DNA of 64,000 nucleotides from Massiliimalia sp964370215 (GCA_964370215.1 CAYJIM010000005.1:1-64000); one strand, 5' to 3'; positions 35,112 through 44,140 are shown, counted from the first letter of the stretch. Numbers and translations: made by a program. Notes: generated from the letters alone by a model not told the origin.

Positions 35112-35525
35112 TCAATAGCTACTCTTGATCATCGCTTTGACTTTATTGACCAACTGTCGGTCGTTGTCATAACTCAAAATTTGGTATGCGTGGTTGATCT
35201 CCACCCAGCGGATTTGAGAAATCTCTTCCGGCTGTGGTGTCGGCTTGTACGTTTTGGCAAATGCCAAGAAGTACACCACCTGCTTCATGGTATCTTTTTT
35301 GGGAGAGTATAACACCGTTTCGCGAAACGAATCATCTATCATGATATCAATGCCGGTTTCCTCTTTGACCTCACGCACTGCCGTTTGCACTTCCGTTTCC
35401 GCTTCTTCTACATGACCTTTCGGAAAGGACCAATGTCCGCCATTTGCATGTTTGATCAAAAGTAATTCGGTATTTCCATGGAACTTGCGAAATACGATGG
35501 CCCCACAAGATTTTTCATACTGCAT
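35112..35525 (-). CDS. NUDIX hydrolase (diadenosine tetraphosphatase type)
   Basis: The 137-residue protein has a complete Nudix box (GHVEEAETEVQTAVREVKEETG). The preceding CGAIVFRKFHG and LLIKHANGGHWSFPKG resemble the bis(5'-nucleosyl)-tetraphosphatase subgroup, which splits Ap4A and similar nucleotides. ATG 35525 is used because AGAGGGG lies 8 bases before it; the GTG three codons upstream abuts the site. It is a single-gene unit with its own terminator. Confidence 0.9.
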   Translation of the reverse strand: MQYEKSCGAIVFRKFHGNTELLLIKHANGGHWSFPKGHVEEAETEVQTAVREVKEETGIDIMIDDSFRETVLYSPKKDTMKQVVYFLAFAKTYKPTPQPEEISQIRWVEINHAYQILSYDNDRQLVNKVKAMIKSSY

Positions 35526-35647
35526 TTGTGACACCCCTCTACTTCTTTTCAGTATTACTATACCATAAAACCTGAGAAAAGTTTTGAACTTTTTAAGAAT
35601 TATTACGGTGTGATGTAAAGGAGTTGTCGTTCAAACAACATTGTCGT

Positions 35648-35836
35648 TTATCCAATTGCACGATATCGGGTATCCCGCAGTCCTGCCACGACTTCATACA
35701 GGTAGCGTAGTTGCTCTGCTTCAAATTTATGTAACGAGATTTCTGCCTCCTTGTCTTGGCGCTTTCTCAACACTTGAATTCTCCACCAATGATACTCAAT
35801 TTTTACACCAATCCATTTTAGTTTCATCGCCCTCAT
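35648..35836 (-). CDS. Small basic hypothetical protein
   Basis: The 62-residue product starts at ATG 35836, 6 bases after GGAGGG. The sequence opens MRAMKLKWIGVKIEYHWWR and continues as a charged amphipathic helix (KEAEISLHKFEAEQLRYLYE). It is Lys/Arg-rich with a double Trp and no signal peptide. Small proteins of this look are common in Clostridia, but I cannot name a family. It stands alone between the NUDIX gene and a repeat-rich region. Confidence 0.6.
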   Translation of the reverse strand: MRAMKLKWIGVKIEYHWWRIQVLRKRQDKEAEISLHKFEAEQLRYLYEVVAGLRDTRYRAIG

Positions 35837-36095
35837 GACAGTCCCTCCATGTAGTTTATTTTTGGGTTTTCGCTGTTGTTTTTGCTGTATTGTCAGTATA
35901 CGACAAAGGGGCTGTCGAATGCTGTCACAATGCGTCACGGAAATAAAAAAAGTTTTGCGAAATGTTATTTTTCAGAATTTCTTAGACATTTTTTACCAAC
36001 TTTTCCTACATTTTGAAACAAACGAAACAACTTTGGATGTTTTGATTGCGTGAATGGATGGCAGATGGATCATACAAAACAAACCTCTCGTTGTG

Positions 36096-36163
36096 CGGTA
36101 GGGGCGATTCACGAATCGCCTGCGGTGATTGCATCGTTTTCATTGTGCGATTGCCCGCAAAAA
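36096..36163 (+). repeat. Hairpin block left of element A copy 4
   Basis: GTAGGGGCGATTCACGAATCGCC forms a hairpin of the same GTAGGG-led class as those near 52.3 and 62.5 kb. It lies in a 550-base region without genes (35837-36391). Confidence 0.65.
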
Positions 36164-36283
36164 AGCAGTTTGGCATATGCCAAACTGCTTGAACGCTAAC
36201 ACTTGAGAGTTGCCTATCAGCAATGAGACCGTGGGACGCTGTCCCACACCCTGCCACTTTTGAAAAAGTGAACAAAACTTTTA
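36164..36283 (+). repeat. Element A, copy 4
   Basis: Order: stem AGCAGTTTGGCATATGCCAAACTGCT, linker AACGCTAACACTTGAGAG, TTGCCTATCAGCAA, GTGGGACGCTGTCCCAC, then CCACTTTTGAAAAAGTG. The first stem has a different sequence from copy 1 but is fully paired. Confidence 0.85.
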
Positions 36284-36334
36284 TTTGTCACCTGATTTTT
36301 ATGAGATAACAAACGAAGGACAGAGCAACCCCTT

Positions 36335-36392
36335 CGTTGTGCCGTAGGGCGACCCTATGTGGTCGCCCACAGTGCCTGCCGGTGCTACCGGC
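36335..36392 (-). repeat. Stop-proximal repeat (element C) touching the HIT stop codon
   Basis: On the minus strand the hairpin CCGGTAGCACCGG begins directly after the HIT TAG. It is followed by AGGCACTGTGG, the stem GGGCGACC / GGTCGCCC-type and CCTACGGCACAACG. This is the same order as behind TraX. Confidence 0.8.
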
Positions 36393-36733
36393 TAGCCCGG
36401 AGGCCATGCGAGTTGACGTCCGGCGAGTACGTGATAATGCAGGTGTCGCACCGTTTGACCACCGTCATCTCCAACGTTTGTCACTACGCGGTACCCGTCT
36501 TGCAACCCCAAATCCTTTGCAATTGTTGCAATCGCTTGAAAGATGTGTCCGACAACTGCCGCATTTTCTGCGGTAATTGCATCCGCTCCATCAATGTGTT
36601 CCTTTGGAATCACCAAAAAATGCACCGGTGCTTTGGGATCAATGTCGTAAAATGCATAGCACCATTCATCTTGGTACACCTCTGTGGACGGAATTTGCCC
36701 ATCCACAATTTTGCAAAACAAACAATCAGCCAT
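36392..36733 (-). CDS. HIT-family nucleotide hydrolase (HinT type)
   Basis: The 113-residue protein has the HinT start MADCLFCKIVDGQIPSTEVY and the histidine triad HLHYHVLAGRQLAWPPG at the C-terminus. HinT enzymes hydrolyse AMP-N-linked compounds such as aminoacyl-adenylates left by tRNA synthetases. Here it follows alaS by about 50 bases on the same strand, at the end of the T-box operon, a fitting neighbour. A dispersed repeat starts at its stop codon. Confidence 0.92.
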   Translation of the reverse strand: MADCLFCKIVDGQIPSTEVYQDEWCYAFYDIDPKAPVHFLVIPKEHIDGADAITAENAAVVGHIFQAIATIAKDLGLQDGYRVVTNVGDDGGQTVRHLHYHVLAGRQLAWPPG

Positions 36734-36783
36734 CTTGTCCCCTCCTCATACGGGCGACGAACCCGCCACCCATATCATTGTTT

Positions 36784-39411
36784 TTATTTTCCGAGCACTG
36801 TTTTTACAATGCCTTCTAATGCCAGTAGTGCCTCATCAATCTTTGTCGCATCGCCAACCCCTGCCATTGCACTGTCAGGACGACCGCCGCCTTTACCGCC
36901 GGTGATTGCCGCTACTTCCTTAATGACCTTGCCTGCATGCACGCCGGCAGTCACCGCTTGCTTGCTACAAACACAAAGTAAATTTTGACTGGAGGCCAGC
37001 ACAATGACAATCGCTTCATCTTTATCTTTGATGCGATCTCCCATTTGACGCAGGATTTCCGGTTTCGCATCGGGAATCATCACCGAAACAACCTTCACCC
37101 CTTCCACTTCTTTGGCGTTGTCGAGCACCCCACCAAATTGCATGGAGGCAATTTTGCCGTTCAACTGTTCAATTTCACGGGTTTTCTCTTTGAGATCCGC
37201 CATCAAACTGTCACAACGTGCCGGTAGATCTGCAACATTTTGCACCTTCAATGTGCCACTGATCGATTGGATCAACTGGTTTTGTTCATGCAGTAGTTCC
37301 ATGACCCCAAGGCCTGTGCGTGCTTCAATACGGCGTACCCCGGCAGCAACCGACGCTTCCGATACAATTTTAAAGAGGCCGATTTCCGCCGTATTGTCGA
37401 CGTGGGTACCGCCACAGAATTCTCTGGAAAAGTCCCCAACCCAAACAACACGCACACGGTCGCCATACTTTTCACCAAACAGTGCCATCGCACCGGTTTT
37501 CTTTGCGGCTTCCAAGCTCATTTCTTCGACATTGACATGGTTTGCCGCCAAAATTTCACGATTGACAATGCGTTCTACATCTCCCAATTGTTCGGGTGTC
37601 AATGCTTCAAAGTGGCTAAAGTCAAAACGCATCATATAGGAGTTGACCAATTGTCCGGCTTGGTGTACATGGTCACCGAGCACTTCGCGCAACGCCGACT
37701 GCACCAAATGTGCCGCGGTGTGATTTTTCTTAACAGATTCACGTAGGATGCGCATGACTTTTAACTCGACAGTTTGTCCAACCGAGACACGGCCCTCCAT
37801 CATTTCACAGGAATGGAGGTACAAGCCTGTGTCAGTTTTTTGCACATCCAACACATCCGCTCTACCGTCGGTTGCAAGCAAACGACCTTTGTCGGCAATC
37901 TGGCCGCCACTTTCCGCATAAAACGGGGTACGATCAAACACGATGGTCGCTTTCTGCCCTGCAACTGCCTCGTTTACCGTGTTGTTGTCCACCAAAATCG
38001 CAAGGATTTTCCCTTCCGCTTTTAAGGTATTATAGCCGACAAACTCCGTGGTGGTGTCGCCCAGATCAATGAGTTGATCCGCCCACGCAACCGCTTCTCC
38101 CGACATGCGTGCGTCTCTTGCACGTTTTTTTTGCACCTTCATCAATTCCACAAAGGAGGCTTCGTCCAGATCCAATCCCTTTTCACTGATAATTTCACGG
38201 GTCAGATCAATCGGGAACCCATAGGTGTCATACAATTTAAAAGCATCTTCCCCTGTGAGGGTACGGGTTTTGTTCACTTCCATATCATCGATCATACGGT
38301 TTAAGAGTTCAAATCCCTTGTCGATGGTACGGTTGAAGTTTTCCTCTTCAAAGCGGATGGTTTTTTGCAGGTAAGGCAGTTTTTCGGTCAACTCCGGATA
38401 GGCGACTGCGTTTTCTTTGGCAACCGTCTCTACCACTTCATGCAGGAACGGACGAGTCACACCAAGCAAACGACCATGACGTGCCGCACGGCGCAACAGA
38501 CGACGAAGAACATAGCCACGCCCTTCGTTGGACGGGGTCACCCCATCGGCGAGCATAAACACCGTCGAGCGAATGTGGTCGGTGATGACACGTAAGGATA
38601 CGTCTTGTGTATCATCTGCATGGTAGGTCACCCCTGCAATGTTTGAAATGTGGGTCATGATGTTTTGTACCGTGTCTACCTCAAACAGGTTGCCAACCCC
38701 CTGCATGATGCACGCCAGACGCTCGAGCCCCATGCCGGTGTCGATGTTTGGTTTGTCCATCAAACGGTAATTGCCTTCGCCATCGTTGTCAAACTGGCTG
38801 AATACCAAGTTCCAGAATTCTACATAGCGGTCGCACTCACAGCCGACTTTACAGTCAGGCGAGCCACAACCATGCTCTTCACCACGGTCAAAGTAAATTT
38901 CCGAACAAGGGCCACAAGGACCTGCACCAATTTCCCAGAAGTTGTCGGCTTTGCCCATGCGGACGATGTGGGTAGGGTCTACCCCTACTTCGTTGATCCA
39001 AATTTGTTCCGCTTCATCATCTTCAAGATACACAGAAACCCACAAGCGATCGATTGGCAGTTGCAAGCGTTCGGTGATGAACTCCCACGCCCATTTGGTC
39101 GCTTCTACTTTGAAGTAATCGCCAAAGGAAAAGTTACCGAGCATTTCAAAAAAAGTACCATGTCGTGCGGTTTTCCCAACATTTTCAATATCGGGAGTAC
39201 GAATACATTTTTGGCAGGTAGTCACACGCACCGACGGTGGTGTTTCCTGTCCCAAAAACCATTTTTTCATCGGTGCCATCCCGGAGTTGATCAACAACAA
39301 GCTGTTGTCGCCCTGTGGCAAGAGCGGAAAGCTCTGCAAACGCAGATGTTGTTTTTCCTCAAAAAAGGATAAATATTCTTCTCTCAGTTCGTTTAGGCCC
39401 ATCCATTTCAT
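36784..39411 (-). CDS. alaS: Alanyl-tRNA synthetase
   Basis: AlaRS charges tRNA-Ala. The protein is 875-880 residues, normal length. It contains the class II core (MAPMKKWFLG, RHGTFFEMLGNFSFGDYFK, ITDHIRSTVFMLADGV, PSNEGRGYVLRRLLRRA). The editing domain has HTAAHLVQSALREVLG and REFCGGTHV. The C-terminal DHHA1 domain ends GGKGGGRPDSAMAGVG. ATG 39411 has GGAG 9 bases upstream and gives the usual MKWMGLNELREE start; ATG 39426 is possible but lacks a clear site. It is third in an operon led by a T-box. Confidence 0.95.
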   Translation of the reverse strand: MKWMGLNELREEYLSFFEEKQHLRLQSFPLLPQGDNSLLLINSGMAPMKKWFLGQETPPSVRVTTCQKCIRTPDIENVGKTARHGTFFEMLGNFSFGDYFKVEATKWAWEFITERLQLPIDRLWVSVYLEDDEAEQIWINEVGVDPTHIVRMGKADNFWEIGAGPCGPCSEIYFDRGEEHGCGSPDCKVGCECDRYVEFWNLVFSQFDNDGEGNYRLMDKPNIDTGMGLERLACIMQGVGNLFEVDTVQNIMTHISNIAGVTYHADDTQDVSLRVITDHIRSTVFMLADGVTPSNEGRGYVLRRLLRRAARHGRLLGVTRPFLHEVVETVAKENAVAYPELTEKLPYLQKTIRFEEENFNRTIDKGFELLNRMIDDMEVNKTRTLTGEDAFKLYDTYGFPIDLTREIISEKGLDLDEASFVELMKVQKKRARDARMSGEAVAWADQLIDLGDTTTEFVGYNTLKAEGKILAILVDNNTVNEAVAGQKATIVFDRTPFYAESGGQIADKGRLLATDGRADVLDVQKTDTGLYLHSCEMMEGRVSVGQTVELKVMRILRESVKKNHTAAHLVQSALREVLGDHVHQAGQLVNSYMMRFDFSHFEALTPEQLGDVERIVNREILAANHVNVEEMSLEAAKKTGAMALFGEKYGDRVRVVWVGDFSREFCGGTHVDNTAEIGLFKIVSEASVAAGVRRIEARTGLGVMELLHEQNQLIQSISGTLKVQNVADLPARCDSLMADLKEKTREIEQLNGKIASMQFGGVLDNAKEVEGVKVVSVMIPDAKPEILRQMGDRIKDKDEAIVIVLASSQNLLCVCSKQAVTAGVHAGKVIKEVAAITGGKGGGRPDSAMAGVGDATKIDEALLALEGIVKTVLGK

Positions 39412-39440
39412 ACTGTTGTTCTCCATTTCTTCTTGCTATT

Positions 39441-40841
39441 TTATTCTTTTTCCACCACTGCTTTGAGCTGTTCCAGTTCTTTTTTAATCTGGTTGTAATG
39501 GGTGGTTAAATTCATATGATTGTACTTTTTACCGGCATAATACGCCTGCTTGACGGCATACATATCTTTATCAGCCGTAATGAGTTGTTTGTCTATGTCA
39601 ACGTTTGCCCCCTCTTCAAAGGCATAGCCGATGGAAAGGTTGATATAGGATAATTGTTCTATTCCCCGTTTGAGCTTCGCTTGCACCAGTTCAAATTCCC
39701 CCACACTTTGATCTGTCACAAACACCACAAATTCATCCCCGCCGATGCGGTAAACAGGTGCCTCAATCTGTTCGAATAAAAATCTCCCTGCCCATTGTAT
39801 GAGCACGTCTCCATACTCATGTCCGAGGTTGTCGTTCGCCTCTTTGAGACCATTGACATCACAAAAAATAACCCCCAGCGTATCAGGTCGATTGTCTTTC
39901 ATTTCAGCAATCGCCGTTTCAAAACAGTTTCTATTTTTCAATCCAGTCAAACTATCGATGAAGCTGAGCTCTTGTAGCTGTTGCAGGAGGCGTTGTTTTT
40001 CAATAAAGTTGACTACAAATGCCGACACCGTTTTAAGCAAACGCACATCATCAAAATGAATTTTCGGATTGCCCACGATGATGGAGCCGATCTTAACCCC
40101 ACCTTTGCGCAAAGGCGCGATCATGATACCATCTAGCTTACTGCGGGTAAGCAGTTGATATTGTTTCATGCTCGCAGTCAACTGTTGGCTTTTTTTATCG
40201 AGAAAAATCTTGTCATCATTGTCCGAAAACTCATACCAATCCTCGATCATTTGTACCGGTATTTTTTGAAATTTTTGACGCATCTGCGCCGGCATGTGCG
40301 AAGCATATTCATAAGTCACAGAGGCAAAATCCCCCTCCGCTTCAATGATACAACTGTAGCTGCCATCAAAAAATGCGCACAGCGTCTTAAGCAATTCCTC
40401 AATCGATTCATCGGTGTTCCATCCGTCCAGCAACGTCTTTGCACAGGCACTTACCGCTTTATCGTAATTTTCGCTTGCTTGTAATGCCTGAATCGACCGC
40501 ACTTCCCCCGTGATTTCATAGCAGATTTCCATTCGTACTTTGCCAAAATCAGGATGCTCAATCAATGTATCCCGTACTGCCAAATGGGCATCCAACAAAG
40601 GGTTATAGGCATACCATTTATCACATTCGCCCACCGCCAAACGGTTGTTGTTACAAAAAACACAAGGGGTTGACTTGCCGTGAATCACTTCATGACATTT
40701 GCGCCCTTGGTAGCCCGTTTCCGTTATCCCCAGGCACTGCAACAGATAATCTGAAATATGTAACATGTCATAATTGTCGATCCGTGAGATGTAACCCATG
40801 ACATCGGTCGTATCACATAGTTGTTTGTAATATTGATTCAT
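39441..40841 (-). CDS. Cytoplasmic PAS-GAF-GGDEF diguanylate cyclase
   Basis: The 466-residue protein has no membrane span. The N-terminal PAS-like domain contains KCHEVIHGKSTPCVFCNNN, a cysteine cluster common in Firmicutes PAS sensors. A GAF-like domain follows (about 140-290). The GGDEF domain (about 300-440) shows SFIDSLTGLKNRNCFE, FCDVNGLKEANDNLGHEYGD and the intact catalytic loop RIGGDEF. It should synthesise c-di-GMP from GTP. ATG 40841 begins one base after the preceding kinase stop, and alaS follows within 30 bases, so c-di-GMP synthesis is tied to the T-box operon. Confidence 0.9.
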   Translation of the reverse strand: MNQYYKQLCDTTDVMGYISRIDNYDMLHISDYLLQCLGITETGYQGRKCHEVIHGKSTPCVFCNNNRLAVGECDKWYAYNPLLDAHLAVRDTLIEHPDFGKVRMEICYEITGEVRSIQALQASENYDKAVSACAKTLLDGWNTDESIEELLKTLCAFFDGSYSCIIEAEGDFASVTYEYASHMPAQMRQKFQKIPVQMIEDWYEFSDNDDKIFLDKKSQQLTASMKQYQLLTRSKLDGIMIAPLRKGGVKIGSIIVGNPKIHFDDVRLLKTVSAFVVNFIEKQRLLQQLQELSFIDSLTGLKNRNCFETAIAEMKDNRPDTLGVIFCDVNGLKEANDNLGHEYGDVLIQWAGRFLFEQIEAPVYRIGGDEFVVFVTDQSVGEFELVQAKLKRGIEQLSYINLSIGYAFEEGANVDIDKQLITADKDMYAVKQAYYAGKKYNHMNLTTHYNQIKKELEQLKAVVEKE

Positions 40842-40842
40842 G

Positions 40843-41787
40843 CTAGTCCCCGTCCTTTCTTTCTAATACCGAGAGAACCTGTGCACATTCTTGTAACAGG
40901 GCCTCGATTGTTTCCTGCCGCTCGGTTGTTGTCTGCTCTTCTTGGATGAGTTGTTCGATATAATCCCAAATGTCCTCCGACTTTCGGCGCAGATGGTAAA
41001 ACTGTAACGTGATCGGATTGATGGGGTGGGATTGGTGAGATTGATAAGCCTTGTCAAAGGCTTTCTGCCATGGCAACCCCTGCAAGGAAAACAAGTCCGC
41101 CTCTTTGGGCGCCAGCTTTACCCCCTCCCAATCAATGAGGATCAACCCATGATCACTTTGCATTAAATTCCATCCGTGAATATCGGTATGGCACAGGACA
41201 AAGGGATCGGGTTGCGCCTTTGCAAGTGTCGCATACCTTGCTGTTTCTTTCACCAACTGGTGTAACTGCTCCTCATAAGGGGATAAAAACGAAAAGGTCT
41301 TTTCATTGTTTTCAAGCCATTCCTGTAGGCAATCGTTAAAAGGTAATTCAAACCGCTCGATCATGCCATCAGGCAGCGCCGGTAAGGGCCGGTGGCAATG
41401 TAGTTTGCCAACCATGCGCCCCAATGTCGCCGTTTGCCCCTCTGTCAACGGGGTGTCCTTGATGGTGTGCCCTTCAATATAATGATAGAGTAGGTATTTT
41501 CCTTGGTCATCCTCACAAAAAGGTCTGCCGTCTTTGGTGTAAATGGTGACCGGCACACAGCCTTTCAAACAAGCGCCCGCAAGGGTTGCAAGCACCGCAG
41601 TATAATCCGCGATATTTGCCGTGTTGCGTGCCGTTGCTGCACGGCTTTTTTCATACATCTTTAAAAAATAGCGATCGTCTGCAGTCTTTACGACAAACGC
41701 ACGTGCCGCAAAACCACCCTGCACCTCTATAAGCGTCACCTGTTGCAGTGCCTCATACGCTTTGATGGTTTTTAACCGTTGTACCAC
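40843..41787 (-). CDS. APH/choline-kinase-like phosphotransferase
   Basis: The 314-residue protein has the aminoglycoside-phosphotransferase fold. The ATP-lobe Lys is in YFLKMYEKSRAA, the catalytic loop is CHTDIHGWNLMQ (HxDxxxxN) and the metal-binding Asp is in LILIDWEGVKLAPKEADLF. Substrates of such proteins range from drugs to choline, homoserine or thiamine, and none is indicated. The frame is open to 41886, but AAAGGAGG lies 7 bases before GTG 41787. It is the first gene behind a T-box leader and is followed by GGDEF, alaS and HIT genes. Confidence 0.88.
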   Translation of the reverse strand: MVQRLKTIKAYEALQQVTLIEVQGGFAARAFVVKTADDRYFLKMYEKSRAATARNTANIADYTAVLATLAGACLKGCVPVTIYTKDGRPFCEDDQGKYLLYHYIEGHTIKDTPLTEGQTATLGRMVGKLHCHRPLPALPDGMIERFELPFNDCLQEWLENNEKTFSFLSPYEEQLHQLVKETARYATLAKAQPDPFVLCHTDIHGWNLMQSDHGLILIDWEGVKLAPKEADLFSLQGLPWQKAFDKAYQSHQSHPINPITLQFYHLRRKSEDIWDYIEQLIQEEQTTTERQETIEALLQECAQVLSVLERKDGD

Positions 41788-41807
41788 CACAAATCCTCCT
41801 TTCAAAA

Positions 41808-42062
41808 CAATCAAAAAGAGCCCTCTCCCAAAATATGGGACGAAGGCTCTAACGCATTTCGTGGTACCACCCAAATTGTCGAACAACCTGCTGTTCGACC
41901 ACTCGAATCCCTTTAACGCAGGGGCTACGTTCAGGCTCTTCGCCGACTGCTCCGAGGTGGCTTGTCAAACGATGAACGGTGTATGTTTCAGCCTTGCACA
42001 CACTCTCTTTACATTCCTCTACTGTCTGACATCTTCTCATCTTCGCAATATTTTTTATACTA
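41808..42062 (-). promoter_or_regulatory. T-box leader (tRNA-sensing riboswitch)
   Basis: The minus strand carries the antiterminator T-box sequence TTGGGTGGTACCACG (near 41875-41861). A terminator follows (GAGCC...GGGCTC, then TTTTT, to about 41811). Upstream are the stem II-like CTGAACGTAGCCCCTGCGTTA and a long stem I with AGAGAG and a GGCTGAAA apical loop. The likely specifier is GCC in AAGCCACCTCGGAG, placed just above a CTC/K-turn-like base and just after the helix UGUCAGAC/GUUUGACA. This would read tRNA-Ala and match alaS in the operon. AUC near an AGUAGA loop is an alternative. Confidence 0.88.
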
Positions 42063-42178
42063 CTAATACTATACGTCAAATACCCTTCATTTGTCAACCC
42101 TGTTGTCACGTTTCCCGGTGTAAAATCTTCGTTTTTGTCGTTTTTTTCAGACATAGGCAAATTTTTTTCATTTGATCG

Positions 42179-42207
42179 TTGAGTTTGACGACAAAGTGTT
42201 TTATAAT
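42179..42207 (+). promoter_or_regulatory. Sigma-A promoter of the kinase gene
   Basis: TTGAGT (42179-42184), a 17-base spacer and perfect TATAAT (42202-42207) lie 40 bases before the start codon. Confidence 0.65.
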
Positions 42208-42247
42208 AGAAGTAATATCAAGCGATACCGCACAAGGAGGAATCTTC

Positions 42248-43159
42248 ATGACCGGAAAGACAGCCAATCTCTACACCCACCAAGAGGCGTTCGACGTCTC
42301 CTCGCTCATTCCCCCTTCCGAACGTGCCTATCACGAACAACTCGCCCTTGCCTGTACCGCTTTTTTGCAATCCGGCAGTCAGATCATTCTGCTCACAGGC
42401 CCCTCGGCCAGTGGCAAAACCACCACAGCAAAGCACCTGAGACGCTTACTCAAAGCACAGGGGCGCGTCGTTTACTATATTTCACTGGACAATTTTTATC
42501 ATCCACCAAGCCTCATGCCGCGTTGGGAGGACGACAGCCCAAACTACGAAACGGTGGAGGCTCTCAACCTCATATTACTACAAGAAACTCTTTCCACACT
42601 GTTTGATCAGGGCACGGCACATTTTCCACGCCATGATTTCAAAACAGCAACACGCATGACGACCACCGATGCCATTCATTATAGCGAGAATACCGTGCTA
42701 ATTTTTGAAGGTATTCAGTCATTGCACCCACAGGTGGCGCAAAGTTTGGTCAGTCAGTCTTGTTTTCGCGTCTATATCAATGTCGAAACATCTCTTTGCA
42801 GCACATGTGGGCAAACCCTTTCTCCGATGGAGCTGCGATTTTTGCGCCGTCTGGTGCGGGATTTCTATCACCGCGCTTCCGACGCCCGCCACACCCTCGA
42901 TTTTTGGGGGTATGTATTGCGCGGTGAAGTGCTTTACATCGACCCTTATCGCAAAGATGTCGATTTTACCATCGATTCAACCCATCCATCCGAACCCTAC
43001 TTTTTTGCAAAACCGGCGCTTTCGCTGCTGCGCCCTGCCACCGATTATCCGGCACAGCAAGAGATGATTCAAAATCTTTTGACAATACTGCCTACCCTAG
43101 ATCCCTTAACCCCCACATTACTGCCCCCCTCTTCATTGCTGCGCGAATTTTTTGCCTAG
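42248..43159 (+). CDS. Uridine-kinase-like P-loop phosphotransferase
   Basis: The 303-residue protein has a Walker A motif LLTGPSASGKTTTAKHL at about 62, then YYISLDNFY and an aspartate-led region like uridine and phosphoribulokinase-type kinases (HFPRHDFKTATRM, VLIFEGIQSLHPQV). The later RRLVRDFYHRASDARHTLDFW fits the lid region. Uridine/cytidine kinases salvage pyrimidine nucleosides, but Firmicutes have several Udk paralogues of unclear substrate. Its N-terminal ~50 residues are an extension beyond the kinase core. ATG 42248 follows AAGGAGG. It forms a single-gene unit, divergent from the T-box operon. Confidence 0.85.
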   Translation: MTGKTANLYTHQEAFDVSSLIPPSERAYHEQLALACTAFLQSGSQIILLTGPSASGKTTTAKHLRRLLKAQGRVVYYISLDNFYHPPSLMPRWEDDSPNYETVEALNLILLQETLSTLFDQGTAHFPRHDFKTATRMTTTDAIHYSENTVLIFEGIQSLHPQVAQSLVSQSCFRVYINVETSLCSTCGQTLSPMELRFLRRLVRDFYHRASDARHTLDFWGYVLRGEVLYIDPYRKDVDFTIDSTHPSEPYFFAKPALSLLRPATDYPAQQEMIQNLLTILPTLDPLTPTLLPPSSLLREFFA

Positions 43160-43192
43160 TGAAAGCACAACTTGTTCGCCACGCGTTGCGCA

Positions 43193-43248
43193 TAAAAAAG
43201 CAGTGCCCCATTGAAAGAATCCACTCTCAATGGGGCACTGCTTTTTAA
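43193..43248. terminator. Bidirectional terminator
   Basis: A 20-pair stem (AAAAAGCAGTGCCCCATTGA with its complement) around a 12-base loop has A/T-runs on both ends. It separates the kinase gene from the convergent small membrane protein gene. Confidence 0.9.
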
Positions 43249-43257
43249 ATTTATGGT

Positions 43258-43482
43258 TTATTTCCCTGCCAAGATCAATTTGCCGAATGGCAATCTTCTG
43301 ACAACGAGTTTACAGACAAAACCGAGAAAAAAGAGTATAGCTTTCTTAAAAAAGTTCCCCTCTTCTTTTTGCTTTTTCACCTTATGGCAAAGGAGCAAGA
43401 TGATACCAACTATGGCTGTTACCAGCCCTGCAATGGCAATCAAGGCACCAATACCCATCGAAATCCAGTATTTCTTGTCCAT
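43258..43482 (-). CDS. Small membrane protein, hypothetical
   Basis: The 74-residue protein has one clear membrane span (about 8-31, GIGALIAIAGLVTAIVGIILLL), a basic loop KVKKQKEEGNFFKKA and a second hydrophobic stretch (about 48-60). AGGA lies before ATG. It follows trxA by 46 bases in the same direction and may be cotranscribed. No family is recognised. Confidence 0.6.
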   Translation of the reverse strand: MDKKYWISMGIGALIAIAGLVTAIVGIILLLCHKVKKQKEEGNFFKKAILFFLGFVCKLVVRRLPFGKLILAGK

Positions 43483-43528
43483 CTTCCTGTCCTCACTTTT
43501 CTTTGATTTTCTCTTCTTAGTGTTTTTA

Positions 43529-43840
43529 TCAGCCTTGTAGCATGCCCAAAATATCCTCTTTGCCGTGTACCCCGATCATTGTTTTAACCACTTTTCCGTT
43601 TTGGAATACTGCCAATGTCGGAATGGTCATCACTTCATATTGTACGGCAAGTTCTTGTTGCTCGTCTACATTGATCTTACCTACTTTAAATCCTGTTGCT
43701 TCCGCAGCGATTTCATCCACAATTGGAGAAACCATTCTGCAAGGGCCACACCAAGGTGCCCAAAAATCAATCAAAACAGGCTCTGCTGCCTGCAATACTT
43801 CCGTTTCAAAATTCGCTTTTGTTACTACTAACTCTACCAT
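43529..43840 (-). CDS. trxA: Thioredoxin
   Basis: The 103-residue protein has the thioredoxin active site DFWAPWCGPCRMVSPIVDE, the cis-Pro loop MTIPTLAVFQNGK and the usual C-terminal helix. It reduces protein disulfides in the cytoplasm using electrons from thioredoxin reductase. ATG 43840 is used, with AGGAG 9 bases upstream; the longer frame to 43867 would add an atypical leader. The reductase gene is not next to it. Confidence 0.95.
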   Translation of the reverse strand: MVELVVTKANFETEVLQAAEPVLIDFWAPWCGPCRMVSPIVDEIAAEATGFKVGKINVDEQQELAVQYEVMTIPTLAVFQNGKVVKTMIGVHGKEDILGMLQG

Positions 43841-44140
43841 TGTCACACGCTCCTTTTCTGTTCTCACGAAATGTTCTTGCTGATTTTTCCACTGCGTACA
43901 GTGTCCACCACACTGTTATTTTTATTATACCACAAAAAACGGCAAAAACAATCCATTTTTTGTGTTTTTTTACGGATGTTTTTTCTTTTTCGAAAAACCC
44001 TGCTGTGTCATTTATTTTACAAGAAAGACGCCTGTATAAAATCTTGTTACGCTTGGTAATTTCAAGAAACTGCGCATTTTTTCATCATTTTGCTTATGAT
44101 TATTGTATACTAGTCGATAGATAAATCGGAAGCAAAAGGT
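43841..44140. other. Intergenic region between trxA and the chemoreceptor
   Basis: No gene is seen. It holds divergent promoters, with the chemoreceptor promoter at its right edge. Confidence 0.5.

Noticed and set aside
41955..42040. T-box specifier AUC (isoleucine)
   Set aside because: AUC lies opposite an AGUAGA loop, but GCC fits the position relative to the stem base and the alaS gene better. Kept only as an alternative.
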